From an uncultured Bacteroidales bacterium (GTDB lineage: Bacteria > Bacteroidota > Bacteroidia > Bacteroidales > Muribaculaceae): a DNA stretch of 64,000 bases. A program made the translations under genes and the position numbers. The number at the start of each line of letters is the position of its first letter. Position 1 is the first letter of the stretch. The DNA lies in the NCBI GenBank assembly GCA_947644715.1, contig CANSAP010000001.1, forward strand, positions 62,001-126,000, written 5' to 3'. The notes beneath the pieces were generated by a model. The model searched no databases and was not told the origin of the DNA. It saw only the letters and a list, made by a program, of their open reading frames with translations. Below are positions 29,378-38,012 of this stretch, piece after piece.

Positions 29378-29408
29378 TTGCGCAGGCGGAAAATTCTGCG
29401 TAACTTTG
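29378..29408 (+). promoter_or_regulatory. Promoter of the HU/SPOR gene
   Basis: TTG (29378-29380), 20 bases, TAACTTTG (29401-29408). The rest of the 29186-29500 gap is AT-rich with no recognised gene. Confidence 0.7.
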
Positions 29409-29500
29409 TATCGTTTTTCGCACCGCGACATGAGGAAATTTCCATCTTCGCCGCTGCCTGCTAACGACATTTATCTATTCATTCACCGACACCAAGACCC

Positions 29501-30379
29501 GTGCAAAACATCTGTCTCCATATCGAATACCTGCTGCGCTATCACGAGTGTGTGATAGTTCCCGGTATCGGTGCCTTTCTTCAGAGCCGCCGCAAAGCGG
29601 AGTTCAGAGAGGCCGACGGAATGCTGCGTCCGGCTCGCAAGGAGATTTGCTTCAACGGCTCCATCACGAGTGACGACGGTCTTTTGGCACACTCCCTGAG
29701 CCGCAGAGAAAGCATAGGCTTTGAACAGGCGCGCACTCTGCTTGCCGAGACCATTGACTCGATGCAGGCTGCCCTGCGCGAGGATGGAGAACTGTCGTTC
29801 GGCCGCATCGGGTCGTTGTTAATGGACTCCGAAGGTGTCATTTCATTCAAGCCCTGCGGCCGCAGTCAGTTCACTCTGCCGGAGTTGAAGCCTGCCGGTG
29901 CAGTTGATGCTCCTGAGAGTGAGACTGCCGGGGACATCGCAAGAAATGGCTACTACACTTTCCGCATCCCCCGCCGCGTGATTCGCTATGCCGCCATGTT
30001 TGCACTCGTGCTGATGAGTGCCCTGTCGCTCTCAATGCCCTCAGTTGACGGTGGCCACAAGGTAGACCATGCGTCTGTGGTGCCCCTGCCCATCGAAACA
30101 AAAGTTGAAGCACCCGCTTCAGAGCCGGCAGAAGCGGAGACCCCGGAGATGGAAACTCCGAGATATTACCTGATTGTCGGAGCTTCCAAGTCAGAGGTCA
30201 AATGCCGGGAATTCATTGCACAGCATCCCGACTTCGAGCTGTCGCAGATAGAGTCAGGAACATCCACACTTATCTATGTGGCGGCCTCGCAAGAGCGCGC
30301 TGACCTGCTTCCGACCATGCGAGACAAAGATGTCAAAGCGGAGTTCGGGCAGACATGGATTTATGATTCAGCGCTGTAA
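29501..30379 (+). CDS. HU-CCDC81-type and SPOR domain membrane protein
   Basis: A 292-residue protein with a GTG start (no ATG fits the conserved N-terminus). Residues 1-120 look like the Bacteroidetes HU-CCDC81 pair of HU-like domains: IEYLLRYHECVIVPGIGAFL, then RRKAEFREADGMLRPARKEICFN and an F-x-x-A-x-x-L-L-A-E helix. A hydrophobic helix near 160-182 (RYAAMFALVLMSALSL) anchors it in the inner membrane. The C-terminal 80 residues, after an acidic Pro/Glu linker, form a SPOR-like fold (RYYLIVGASKSEVKCREFI...). SPOR domains bind denuded peptidoglycan at division sites. The combination suggests a cell-envelope role with possible DNA contact, which is inference. Confidence 0.75.
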   Translation: MQNICLHIEYLLRYHECVIVPGIGAFLQSRRKAEFREADGMLRPARKEICFNGSITSDDGLLAHSLSRRESIGFEQARTLLAETIDSMQAALREDGELSFGRIGSLLMDSEGVISFKPCGRSQFTLPELKPAGAVDAPESETAGDIARNGYYTFRIPRRVIRYAAMFALVLMSALSLSMPSVDGGHKVDHASVVPLPIETKVEAPASEPAEAETPEMETPRYYLIVGASKSEVKCREFIAQHPDFELSQIESGTSTLIYVAASQERADLLPTMRDKDVKAEFGQTWIYDSAL

Positions 30380-30429
30380 AACCTGAGAGAGCGCTTAAAA
30401 CAGATAACTTCCCAATTCAATATTCTTCC

Positions 30430-30457
30430 GAGAGCCTCCCGCGAGGTTCTCTTTTTT
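30430..30457 (+). terminator. Terminator after the HU/SPOR gene
   Basis: Stem GAGAGCCTC (30430-30438) / GAGGTTCTC (30443-30451) with one G-U pair, followed by TTTTTT. Confidence 0.85.
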
Positions 30458-30563
30458 GTAACCGCCTATGGCAGTGAGAGGTCTGCGGTCAACTGAGCAA
30501 ACTGGAAACCGTCAACAAAAAAATCCATCATGCAGGGAACTTGGCGGTTTGCTAAATTGTTAG

Positions 30564-30571
30564 TACTTTTG
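30564..30571 (+). promoter_or_regulatory. -7 promoter element of the second TPR gene
   Basis: TACTTTTG, with a TTGG about 20 bases upstream (near 30541). It places transcription start roughly 20 bases before the TTG start codon. Confidence 0.6.
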
Positions 30572-30597
30572 CAGACAGATTCCATTCAGATAATCCC

Positions 30598-31824
30598 TTG
30601 GCTACGCTTCGACGCATATTATCCCTACTGATTCCGGTGACGGCTCTCGTGGCAGTCCCGGCGCTGACTGCGGCCAACAAGTCTGCCAAACAGGCAGAAA
30701 AGCTGGCCGGTAATTTTGCAAAAATCGAAGAGGCCCGTTCAAAAGTCAAGGAGGCGCTTGAAGACTCTGCCGAGGCGGGGAAAGCTTACACGCTCTACGT
30801 AGCCGGCAAGGTTGAAGAGGGGGCTTTCCGTCATTACTCCAAATTATTGGGCATCAACCGCAATGACCCCTCAGTCGACCGCACCAAGATGGCTGACGCC
30901 CTCCTCTCGGCTCTTGATTACTATGAACGCTCAATGCGTGCTGACACTACAATCAACAAGAAGGGAAAAGTCGAGACCCGTTACAGCGAGCGTATGGCCG
31001 AATGGCTGAATGCAGTGACCCCCTCTCTTTATAACGCCGGAGTGGCTTACATGAATAAGCGCATGTTTTATCCTCAGGCTTACACCGCGTTCCGCGCTTT
31101 CGCCGAAGCTCCGGCAAAGTATTATTACCATCCGGGAGAACAGCCGATGACCGACTCCGTGCAGGCCACCGCCTGGTTCTATGCGGGAGTCATGGCCTAC
31201 AACGCTCAGCAGTTCCGCAAAGCTGCGGAAGCTTTTGAACTTGCGCGCACCATGAAGTACCCCAAGAAAGAGGTGCTTCTGAACGAAATGAGCTGCCTGA
31301 GTCAAATTGCCAAAGAGGACTCCACCCTCACTGACTCGCTGTCGCGGCGCATCACTCTGCTGGCAGCCTCAGGTCATGAACGCTTCGGACTGGGGACTCC
31401 TATTTTCATTAAGAAATATGTTGCCGGGTTACTATATGAACAGCGGCCGGACTCAGCTCTCCGAGTGGTAGATCGAAGCCTGGAAGGAGCCTCTGATTCA
31501 GGGCTGCTGCACTCCATGCGCGCAGCTCTGCTGAACATTAACGGAGACACCCGAGGAGCCATCGCGGAATACAGAATTGCTGCGGCCCATCCCGACGCTG
31601 ATGTCGAAACACTGAAAGAGGGCGCAAAAGTCATTGCTAAAGAAGGCATTACACGCCTTGACAGCATTACCGGCAACCGTAAAGCAGCTCGCGAAGAGCG
31701 CGCGGCGGTGAAAGAGGAGTATCTGCGCCCGGCTCTTGAATATGCAAAACGTGCCCGGGAATTGGCTCCCGATGACACAGACATAGCCAACACCATCGAC
31801 GCCATCGAGTATAATCTGCATTAG
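30598..31824 (+). CDS. Exported TPR-repeat protein, paralogue of the gyrA-linked one
   Basis: A 408-residue protein starting with TTG; no ATG is available between the promoter and the signal peptide (LRRILSLLIPVTALVAVPALTAA). The mature protein is helical with TPR-like repeats (WFYAGVMAYNAQQFRKAAEAF is cut here: repeats lie at about 195-225 and 275-345). A block LLSALDYYERSMRADTTINK followed by KGKVETRYSERM matches the same region of the protein at 22623-23705 (LLTAMDLYEKVLALDT, KGKVKPKYTDKI), and both end with a similar IDAIEYN-type segment. Lengths and repeats indicate divergent paralogues. No enzymatic motif. Cell location is predicted periplasmic. It precedes a repeat-type terminator. Confidence 0.72.
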   Translation: MATLRRILSLLIPVTALVAVPALTAANKSAKQAEKLAGNFAKIEEARSKVKEALEDSAEAGKAYTLYVAGKVEEGAFRHYSKLLGINRNDPSVDRTKMADALLSALDYYERSMRADTTINKKGKVETRYSERMAEWLNAVTPSLYNAGVAYMNKRMFYPQAYTAFRAFAEAPAKYYYHPGEQPMTDSVQATAWFYAGVMAYNAQQFRKAAEAFELARTMKYPKKEVLLNEMSCLSQIAKEDSTLTDSLSRRITLLAASGHERFGLGTPIFIKKYVAGLLYEQRPDSALRVVDRSLEGASDSGLLHSMRAALLNINGDTRGAIAEYRIAAAHPDADVETLKEGAKVIAKEGITRLDSITGNRKAAREERAAVKEEYLRPALEYAKRARELAPDDTDIANTIDAIEYNLH

Positions 31825-31854
31825 CCCCCTTTCCACCCAAATCCATATGACTTT

Positions 31855-31890
31855 AGAGTGTGTCTTAACATATATTTTTAGACACACTCT
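31855..31890 (+). terminator. Repeat-type hairpin terminator (copy 2)
   Basis: Identical over 36 bases to 16538-16573: stem AGAGTGTGTCT / AGACACACTCT with a T-rich loop. It lies 31 bases after the TPR gene. Confidence 0.75.
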
Positions 31891-31966
31891 TAGTTTTGAA
31901 GTTCTGATATTCAAGGAAATTTTTCAGGAAAGCGACCGTACAGAGTGAATTTTCCCAAAATTTTTG

Positions 31967-31974
31967 TACCTTTG
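31967..31974 (+). promoter_or_regulatory. purH: -7 promoter element of purH
   Basis: TACCTTTG, 35 bases before the purH ATG. A T-rich tract precedes it, but no clean TTTG at the standard spacing. Confidence 0.6.
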
Positions 31975-32008
31975 CAGTCTGAAAAAATTAGAACTGATAA
32001 ATTATAGT

Positions 32009-33532
32009 ATGGAGAATAAAAAGAAGATTAAATCGGCTCTTGTGTCGGTCTTTCATAAGGATGGCCTTGACCGCATTATCAACTTACTCAACGATAACGG
32101 AGTAACCCTTTATTCCACCGGAGGCACCCAGACCTTCATCGAAAGTCTGGGAGTGGCTTGCAACGCTGTGGAAGACCTCACAGGTTACCCCTCCATACTT
32201 GGCGGACGCGTTAAGACGTTGCATCCGAAGGTGTTCGGCGGTATCCTGGGTCGTCGCGACAATGAAGGTGACCGCAGCCAGATGCAACAGTATGAGATTC
32301 CTGAGATTGACCTGGTCATCGTTGACCTGTATCCCTTTGAAGATACCGTCAAATCCGGAGCCTGCGAAGCTGATATTATCGAGAAAATAGATATAGGCGG
32401 CATCTCGCTGATTCGCGGTGCAGCCAAGAACTTCAACGACGTTGTAATCGTAGCCTCTAAAGCACAGTATGCTCCCCTGCTCTCCATCCTCGAGAAGAAC
32501 GGCGCGGAGACTACGTTGGAAGAGCGCTGCTGGTTTGCAAAGGAGGCGTTCGGCGTGTCAAGCGCTTACGATTCAGCCATCTTCAACTGGTTCGACCGTG
32601 AGGACAAATCTGCTCTTCGCCTGGCCGTGAACCACGAGATGCCCCTGCGCTATGGCGAGAATCCCCATCAGGCCGCACGCTTCTTCGGAGACTTCGATGC
32701 AATGTTCTCCAAGCTGCATGGCAAGGAGATTTCTTACAATAACCTGCTCGACATTGACGCAGCAGTATCGCTGATTAATGACTTCACAGAACCCACCTTC
32801 GCTATTCTGAAGCACAACAATGCCTGCGGCATCGCATCGCGCGCCACCATTGAAGAGGCTTGGGATGCGGCTCTTGCTTGCGACCCCGTGTCTGCGTTCG
32901 GCGGTGTGCTGATTGCCAACGGTGCCATCGACAAGGCTACCGCTGAGAAAATCAACAAGATTTTCCTGGAGGTAATCATTGCTCCGGAATATTCAGAAGA
33001 TGCCCTGGAAGTGCTCAAAAGCAAGAAGAACCGCATTATCCTCGTGGCCAAGAATCTGGCGCTCCCTGAGATGAAATATCGTTCCGCTCTTAACGGAGTT
33101 CTGGCTCAACAGGCTGACACCGCTGTGGAGACTGCTGACAGCTTCCGCCTCGTGACAGAAACTGCCGTTGATCCGGCTCAGGAGGAGGATTTGATTTTTG
33201 CCAACAAGGTAGTGAAGCACAGCAAGAGCAATGCGATTGTTCTTGCCAAGAACAAGCAGCTCTGCGCCTCAGGCATAGGCCAGACCTCGCGTGTGGATTC
33301 TCTGAAACAGGCTATCGAGAAAGCGCAAGCCTTCAACTTTGATTTGAAAGGAGCCGTAATGGCTTCCGACGCCTTCTTCCCCTTCGCTGACTGCGTGGAA
33401 ATTGCCGACAAGGCAGGCATCACGGCAGTTGTGCAACCGGGTGGTTCGGTGCGTGACCAGGACTCTGTGGACTACTGCAATGCCCACGGCATAGCCATGG
33501 TGATGACCGGCACCCGCCACTTCAAACACTGA
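32009..33532 (+). CDS. purH: Bifunctional AICAR transformylase / IMP cyclohydrolase
   Basis: This 507-residue enzyme does the last two steps of IMP synthesis. The N-terminal IMP cyclohydrolase (MGS-like) domain shows KIKSALVSVFHKDGL, LYSTGGTQTFIE and GGRVKTLHPKVFGGIL. The C-terminal transformylase domain has LRYGENPHQAARFF, KHNNACGIA, SAFGGVLIAN and SKSNAIVLAKN, and ends VMTGTRHFKH. The ATG at 32009 is chosen because the 15 codons of open frame before it overlap the promoter. mreB follows after 30 bases, as in other Bacteroidales. Confidence 0.96.
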   Translation: MENKKKIKSALVSVFHKDGLDRIINLLNDNGVTLYSTGGTQTFIESLGVACNAVEDLTGYPSILGGRVKTLHPKVFGGILGRRDNEGDRSQMQQYEIPEIDLVIVDLYPFEDTVKSGACEADIIEKIDIGGISLIRGAAKNFNDVVIVASKAQYAPLLSILEKNGAETTLEERCWFAKEAFGVSSAYDSAIFNWFDREDKSALRLAVNHEMPLRYGENPHQAARFFGDFDAMFSKLHGKEISYNNLLDIDAAVSLINDFTEPTFAILKHNNACGIASRATIEEAWDAALACDPVSAFGGVLIANGAIDKATAEKINKIFLEVIIAPEYSEDALEVLKSKKNRIILVAKNLALPEMKYRSALNGVLAQQADTAVETADSFRLVTETAVDPAQEEDLIFANKVVKHSKSNAIVLAKNKQLCASGIGQTSRVDSLKQAIEKAQAFNFDLKGAVMASDAFFPFADCVEIADKAGITAVVQPGGSVRDQDSVDYCNAHGIAMVMTGTRHFKH

Positions 33533-33562
33533 TTTTACCCAACCCTCAACCTCAATTAATTA

Positions 33563-34591
33563 ATGGGATTTTTTTCGTTCACACAGGAGATAGCGATGGA
33601 CCTTGGCACTGCCAATTCCATCATCATCCACAACAATAAAATTGTGGTGGATCAGCCTTCGGTGGTAGCCCTTGAGACTAAGAATGACAAGGTGCTGGCC
33701 GTAGGCGAGACCGCCCATCAGATGGAAGGCAAAGAGCCTCCCGGCATCCGCACTGTGCGCCCTCTGCGCGACGGTGTAATCGCTGACTTCACTGCTGCCG
33801 AGCAGATGATTCGCGGCCTCGTGAAGATGGTCGGCAAAAAGAAGCATCGCTGGTTTGACCCGGCACTGCGCATGGTTGTCTGCATCCCTTCCGGCTCAAC
33901 GGAGGTGGAAATTCGCGCCGTCAAAGAGTCGAGCGAACATGCCGGCGGTCGCTACGTATATCTGATTTACGAGCCTATGGCCGCTGCGCTGGGTATCGGT
34001 CTTGACATCGAGGCTCCTCAGGGCAATATGATTGTCGACATAGGTGGCGGCACGACCGAGATTGCCGTTATCTCTCTCGGCGGCATCGTGAGCAACAAGA
34101 GCATCCGCATCGCGGGCAATGAGCTGACCTCTGATATTCAGGCCCACATGAGCCGCGAGCATAATCTGAAGGTCGGCGCCACCATGGCTGAGAAGATTAA
34201 GATTAACGTTGGCTCAGCACTGACGGAACTTGAGAATCCGCCTGAGGATTTCATCGTGCATGGCCCGAACAAGGTTACAGCTCTCCCCATGGAAGTGTCT
34301 GTGAGCTATCAGGAGATTGCCCACTGCATCGACAAGACCATTTCAAAGATGGAAGCAGCCGTGCTTGAAGCGCTGGAGACTACCCCTCCGGAGCTTTATG
34401 CCGACATCGTGAAGAACGGCATCTATCTGGCCGGTGGCGGCGCTCTGCTGCGTGGCCTTGACAAGCGCTTCACGGAGAAGTTCGGCATCCAGTTCCATGT
34501 GGCCGATGATCCCCTCCATGCCGTGGCTCGCGGCACGGGTGTGGCTCTCAAGAACTACAACCGCTTCTCCTTCCTGATTAAGAACTACTGA
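33563..34591 (+). CDS. mreB: Rod-shape-determining actin homologue MreB
   Basis: A 342-residue actin-fold ATPase that guides lateral wall synthesis. Phosphate-1 motif MDLGTANSIIIH (12-23), phosphate-2 VDIGGGTTEIAVISLGG, adenosine motif YLAGGGALLRGLDKRF. The N-terminal MGFFSFTQE could act as a membrane-binding amphipathic segment. It is first in mreB-mreC-mreD-mrdA-rodA. Confidence 0.97.
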   Translation: MGFFSFTQEIAMDLGTANSIIIHNNKIVVDQPSVVALETKNDKVLAVGETAHQMEGKEPPGIRTVRPLRDGVIADFTAAEQMIRGLVKMVGKKKHRWFDPALRMVVCIPSGSTEVEIRAVKESSEHAGGRYVYLIYEPMAAALGIGLDIEAPQGNMIVDIGGGTTEIAVISLGGIVSNKSIRIAGNELTSDIQAHMSREHNLKVGATMAEKIKINVGSALTELENPPEDFIVHGPNKVTALPMEVSVSYQEIAHCIDKTISKMEAAVLEALETTPPELYADIVKNGIYLAGGGALLRGLDKRFTEKFGIQFHVADDPLHAVARGTGVALKNYNRFSFLIKNY

Positions 34592-34623
34592 TTTCCCTCG
34601 TTGTAAGGCTCCGTTAACAGGCA

Positions 34624-35484
34624 GTGCGCACGCTCATTGATTTCCTGGTGAAGTACAGCACATCGATGCTTTTCATGCTCTATGTGCTGCTGAGCTGCAT
34701 ACTCCTGTTTTCGGGCAACCTGTATCGGGAAAGCGTCTACATGACGTCGGCGAATGCCGTGAGCAGTTCGGTCTACGGAATGGCTCACGGCGTGACCGGC
34801 TACTTCAATCTCCGCAGCATCAACGAAGACTTGCAACTGCGCAATGCAGCGCTTGAGAATGAGGTGCTTAACCTGAAGGATGAGGTGGCGAGACTGAAGA
34901 CCTTGGTGCCGCTTGACTCTGCGACAGATGCGCGCATTCCTGCCGCCCGCTTCGACTTCGTTATGGCCACTGTGATAAACAACAGTGTCAACCGTCCCCG
35001 CAACTTCTTCACCATCAACCGAGGCTCGACCGACGGTATTGCCCCCGGCATGGGTGTAGTGGATCAGAATGGCGTGGTGGGCATCGTGAATGTCACCGGC
35101 CGCAAATCGGCCCGCATTATTTCGGTGCTGAACGTCACTCAGCGCTTCTCGGTGAAAGTTAAGGGAACAAATAATGTAGGTTCGCTTAGCTGGAAAGAGG
35201 GGAATCCCGCCATTGCATACGTCGAGGAGCTGCCGCGACACGTGAAGTATCATGTGGGAGACACGATTGTGACAAGCGGCTACTCTACAACCTTTCCCGA
35301 GGGAATCCCTGTGGGCTACGTGATGGGACAGGTGAATACTGCCGACAATAATTTCTACACGCTGAAGATACGCCTGGCATCCGATTTCTCGGAGCTGAGC
35401 ACTGTGCGCGTAATCAAGGATGAGTTCAAGACCGAGATGGATTCCTTGAACAACTTTGACGAACGCACCGAACCCGGCAAATAA
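34624..35484 (+). CDS. mreC: Rod-shape-determining protein MreC
   Basis: A 286-residue bitopic inner-membrane protein with a GTG start. It has one transmembrane helix near residues 15-35 (MLFMLYVLLSCILLFSG), a coiled coil about 60-95 (LQLRNAALENEVLNLKDEVA), and a periplasmic beta domain with the family block NRGSTDGIAPGMGVVDQNGVVGIV. It links MreB with the periplasmic elongation enzymes. It starts 32 bases after mreB. Confidence 0.93.
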   Translation: MRTLIDFLVKYSTSMLFMLYVLLSCILLFSGNLYRESVYMTSANAVSSSVYGMAHGVTGYFNLRSINEDLQLRNAALENEVLNLKDEVARLKTLVPLDSATDARIPAARFDFVMATVINNSVNRPRNFFTINRGSTDGIAPGMGVVDQNGVVGIVNVTGRKSARIISVLNVTQRFSVKVKGTNNVGSLSWKEGNPAIAYVEELPRHVKYHVGDTIVTSGYSTTFPEGIPVGYVMGQVNTADNNFYTLKIRLASDFSELSTVRVIKDEFKTEMDSLNNFDERTEPGK

Positions 35485-35570
35485 TCCTGATGCTCCAGAT
35501 GTTGCCTCCACACCCTCTCCCCTATTGTTCAACTCACTGACAAATTAACCTATTAACTCCGAAGCACGTA

Positions 35571-36086
35571 ATGCCGCAATCGATTCTTCGCTATGCAATA
35601 TTGCTTGTGGTGCTGATACTGGCGCAGGTGCTGATATGCAATCATATCATGCTCTTCGGGGTGGCGATGCCGATTGTCTTCATCTACTTTCTGCTGACAC
35701 TGCCGATGAGCACAAACCCTAAACTGGTTCTGACCTTGGGATTTCTCTCCGGCTTTCTCGTTGATTTGTTTGCCGACACTCCGGGCGTGAATGCCCTCAG
35801 TTGCACAGTGATAGCCGGATTGCGACGTCCGGTGTTCCATCTGTACTCCGGCAACGATGAGATGCTGGCCGGAGTCATCCCCTCGATTTCCTCTTTGGGT
35901 TTTGCCATATATGCAAAGTATCTGGTATCGTTGGTTTTCCTATACTGCTTGATGAGCTTCTCTCTGGAGTATTTCACATTTGCATATTTCGGGCAGATGA
36001 CCGGCAAAGTGCTTGCGAGCACTCTGCTCTCCTCGCTGCTTTTGGCAGGCATCGACGGACTGACAGGAGTGAAACACCGCGCCTGA
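35571..36086 (+). CDS. mreD: Rod-shape-determining protein MreD
   Basis: A 171-residue hydrophobic protein with about five or six membrane segments (RYAILLVVLILAQVLICNHI at the start). The segment LTLGFLSGFLVDLFADTPGVNA resembles the MreD 'G...D' core. Position between mreC and mrdA supports the call. It is a membrane component of the elongasome; MreD sequences are poorly conserved, so context carries weight. Confidence 0.85.
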   Translation: MPQSILRYAILLVVLILAQVLICNHIMLFGVAMPIVFIYFLLTLPMSTNPKLVLTLGFLSGFLVDLFADTPGVNALSCTVIAGLRRPVFHLYSGNDEMLAGVIPSISSLGFAIYAKYLVSLVFLYCLMSFSLEYFTFAYFGQMTGKVLASTLLSSLLLAGIDGLTGVKHRA

Positions 36087-36158
36087 GCGTTCACCCCGCA
36101 TAAACGCCTGAATTGAAGGCTAATACACAAGGTTAATGTCAGAATATATTTTTAGCTG

Positions 36159-38012
36159 ATGTCAAAAGACTATTCACTTGAGAAGCGCAAATACGTCATC
36201 GCTGCATTCATCTGCGTGATTGTGGTGATTTACGTTGTGCGCCTTTTCAACCTTCAGGTGAAAGATGACAAATACAAGATAAACGCCGACAGCAACGCCT
36301 TCCTCAGGCGCACAGTGTATCCGGCCCGCGGACTGATTTATGACCGTAACGGGGAATTGGTGGTGTTCAATCAGCCGGCTTACGACGTGATGCTCGTGCC
36401 GAAAGATGTAGTGGATTTCGACACCACAGCTTTCTGCCGCACACTCGGAATAACTCGCGAGCAACTGCGTGAGAAATGGGCTGAAATGAAGGACCCCCGA
36501 CGCAATCCAGGCTATTCATCTTACACTCCGCAAAAACTCATCGCTCATCTCTCGCAGGAAGACTACGGACGCCTTCAAGAGAAGCTCTACCTCTTCCCCG
36601 GCTTCTTCATTCAGAAGCGCACCATCCGTCAATATAACCGACTGGCGGCGGCAAACGTGCTTGGCAACATTCGCGAGGTGTCAGTCTCAGATCTTGAACG
36701 CGACAGCTACTACCGTCGTGGCGACTACACCGGCGACCTCGGCATCGAGAAAAGCTATGAGACGTATCTGCGCGGCGTCAAAGGTGAAGAGATTCTGATG
36801 AAGGATGCGCTTGGACGCATCAAGGGGAAGTATGAGGATGGGAAGTTTGACGTCAGCCCCCGCTCCGGCCATAACCTGAAACTCTCGATTGATATTGATC
36901 TTCAGGAGTATGGAGAGCGGTTGATGACCGGCAAAATTGGTGCCATCGTGGCCATCGAGCCTGAGACGGGGGAGATTCTTGCACTCGTCACCAGTCCTAC
37001 CTACGACCCCACGCTGCTCATCGGGCGCGAGCGCGGCAAGAACTATGCGGAGCTTGTGCAGAATCCTTACAAACCTCTGTTTGACCGCGCTCTTCAGGCC
37101 GCCTATCCCCCCGGCTCCACGTTCAAGCCCTCGCAGGCGCTCATCTTCCTTCAGGAGGGCATCATCACCACGGGCACAAGTTTCCCCTGCGCGCGGGGCT
37201 ATAATAACCGCGGGCTGCATGTGGGCTGCCATGGCCATGCCTCCCCTATTACCGTCAAGCCTGCGCTGCAAACCTCCTGCAACGCCTACTTCTGCTGGGG
37301 GTTGAAGAATATGATTGACAAGGTCGGCACAAAGCCCTCGGGGCAGCTGACGAAGTGGAAGGATTATCTGGTGGAGATGGGCTACGGCTACAAGCTTGGC
37401 ATCGACCTCCCCTCCGAGAGCCGTGGTTTCATCCCGAATGCCGACTATTATTCAAAGGCCTACAAGGGGAGCTGGAGCGGCAATACGATTATCTCCATCT
37501 CCATCGGGCAGGGTGAGGTTCTGGCCACTCCGCTTCAGATTGCCAACCTGTGTGCCACCATCGCCAATCGCGGTTGGTTCTATACCCCGCACGTTGTGAA
37601 GGAGATTGAAGACACTGTCCTGCCGCAGACATATCGCACGAAGCACACGCCGCACATTGACCGCCGGTACTACGATATTGTAGCCGAGGGGATGCGCATG
37701 GCTGTGACCGGGGGCACCTGCCGCGCGGCCAATCTGCCGGGGCTGGAGGTGTGCGGCAAGACCGGCACGGCGCAGAACCCCCACGGGCGTGACCACTCGG
37801 CCTTCATCGGCTTCGCCCCTTACAAGAACCCGAAGATAGCCGTGGCCGTCTACGTTGAGAACGCGGGCTACGGCGCTGCCTTCGGTGTCCCCATCGGCAG
37901 CCTCATGATTGAGAAATACCTGAACGGAAAGATTGCTCCCGAGCGCAAGCATGTCGAGGAGAATATGTTGAACTCTAACACCATCATTTACAGTGGAGTC
38001 AAGAAGCATTAG
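36159..38012 (+). CDS. mrdA: Penicillin-binding protein 2 (elongation transpeptidase)
   Basis: A 617-residue class B PBP that crosslinks peptidoglycan during elongation. There is one N-terminal membrane anchor (YVIAAFICVIVVIYVVRLF), a pedestal domain (YPARGLIYDRNGELVVFNQPAYD), and a transpeptidase domain with Ser320 in PPGSTFKPS (SxxK), TSCNAYF (SxN) and CGKTGTAQNPHGRDHSAF (KTG). Its end overlaps rodA by 20 bases; the two proteins form the core synthase pair. Confidence 0.95.
   Translation: MSKDYSLEKRKYVIAAFICVIVVIYVVRLFNLQVKDDKYKINADSNAFLRRTVYPARGLIYDRNGELVVFNQPAYDVMLVPKDVVDFDTTAFCRTLGITREQLREKWAEMKDPRRNPGYSSYTPQKLIAHLSQEDYGRLQEKLYLFPGFFIQKRTIRQYNRLAAANVLGNIREVSVSDLERDSYYRRGDYTGDLGIEKSYETYLRGVKGEEILMKDALGRIKGKYEDGKFDVSPRSGHNLKLSIDIDLQEYGERLMTGKIGAIVAIEPETGEILALVTSPTYDPTLLIGRERGKNYAELVQNPYKPLFDRALQAAYPPGSTFKPSQALIFLQEGIITTGTSFPCARGYNNRGLHVGCHGHASPITVKPALQTSCNAYFCWGLKNMIDKVGTKPSGQLTKWKDYLVEMGYGYKLGIDLPSESRGFIPNADYYSKAYKGSWSGNTIISISIGQGEVLATPLQIANLCATIANRGWFYTPHVVKEIEDTVLPQTYRTKHTPHIDRRYYDIVAEGMRMAVTGGTCRAANLPGLEVCGKTGTAQNPHGRDHSAFIGFAPYKNPKIAVAVYVENAGYGAAFGVPIGSLMIEKYLNGKIAPERKHVEENMLNSNTIIYSGVKKH

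Noticed and set aside
34585-35532. 315-codon open frame antisense to mreC
   Set aside because: mreC lies in the conserved mre operon; the antisense frame has no recognisable features.
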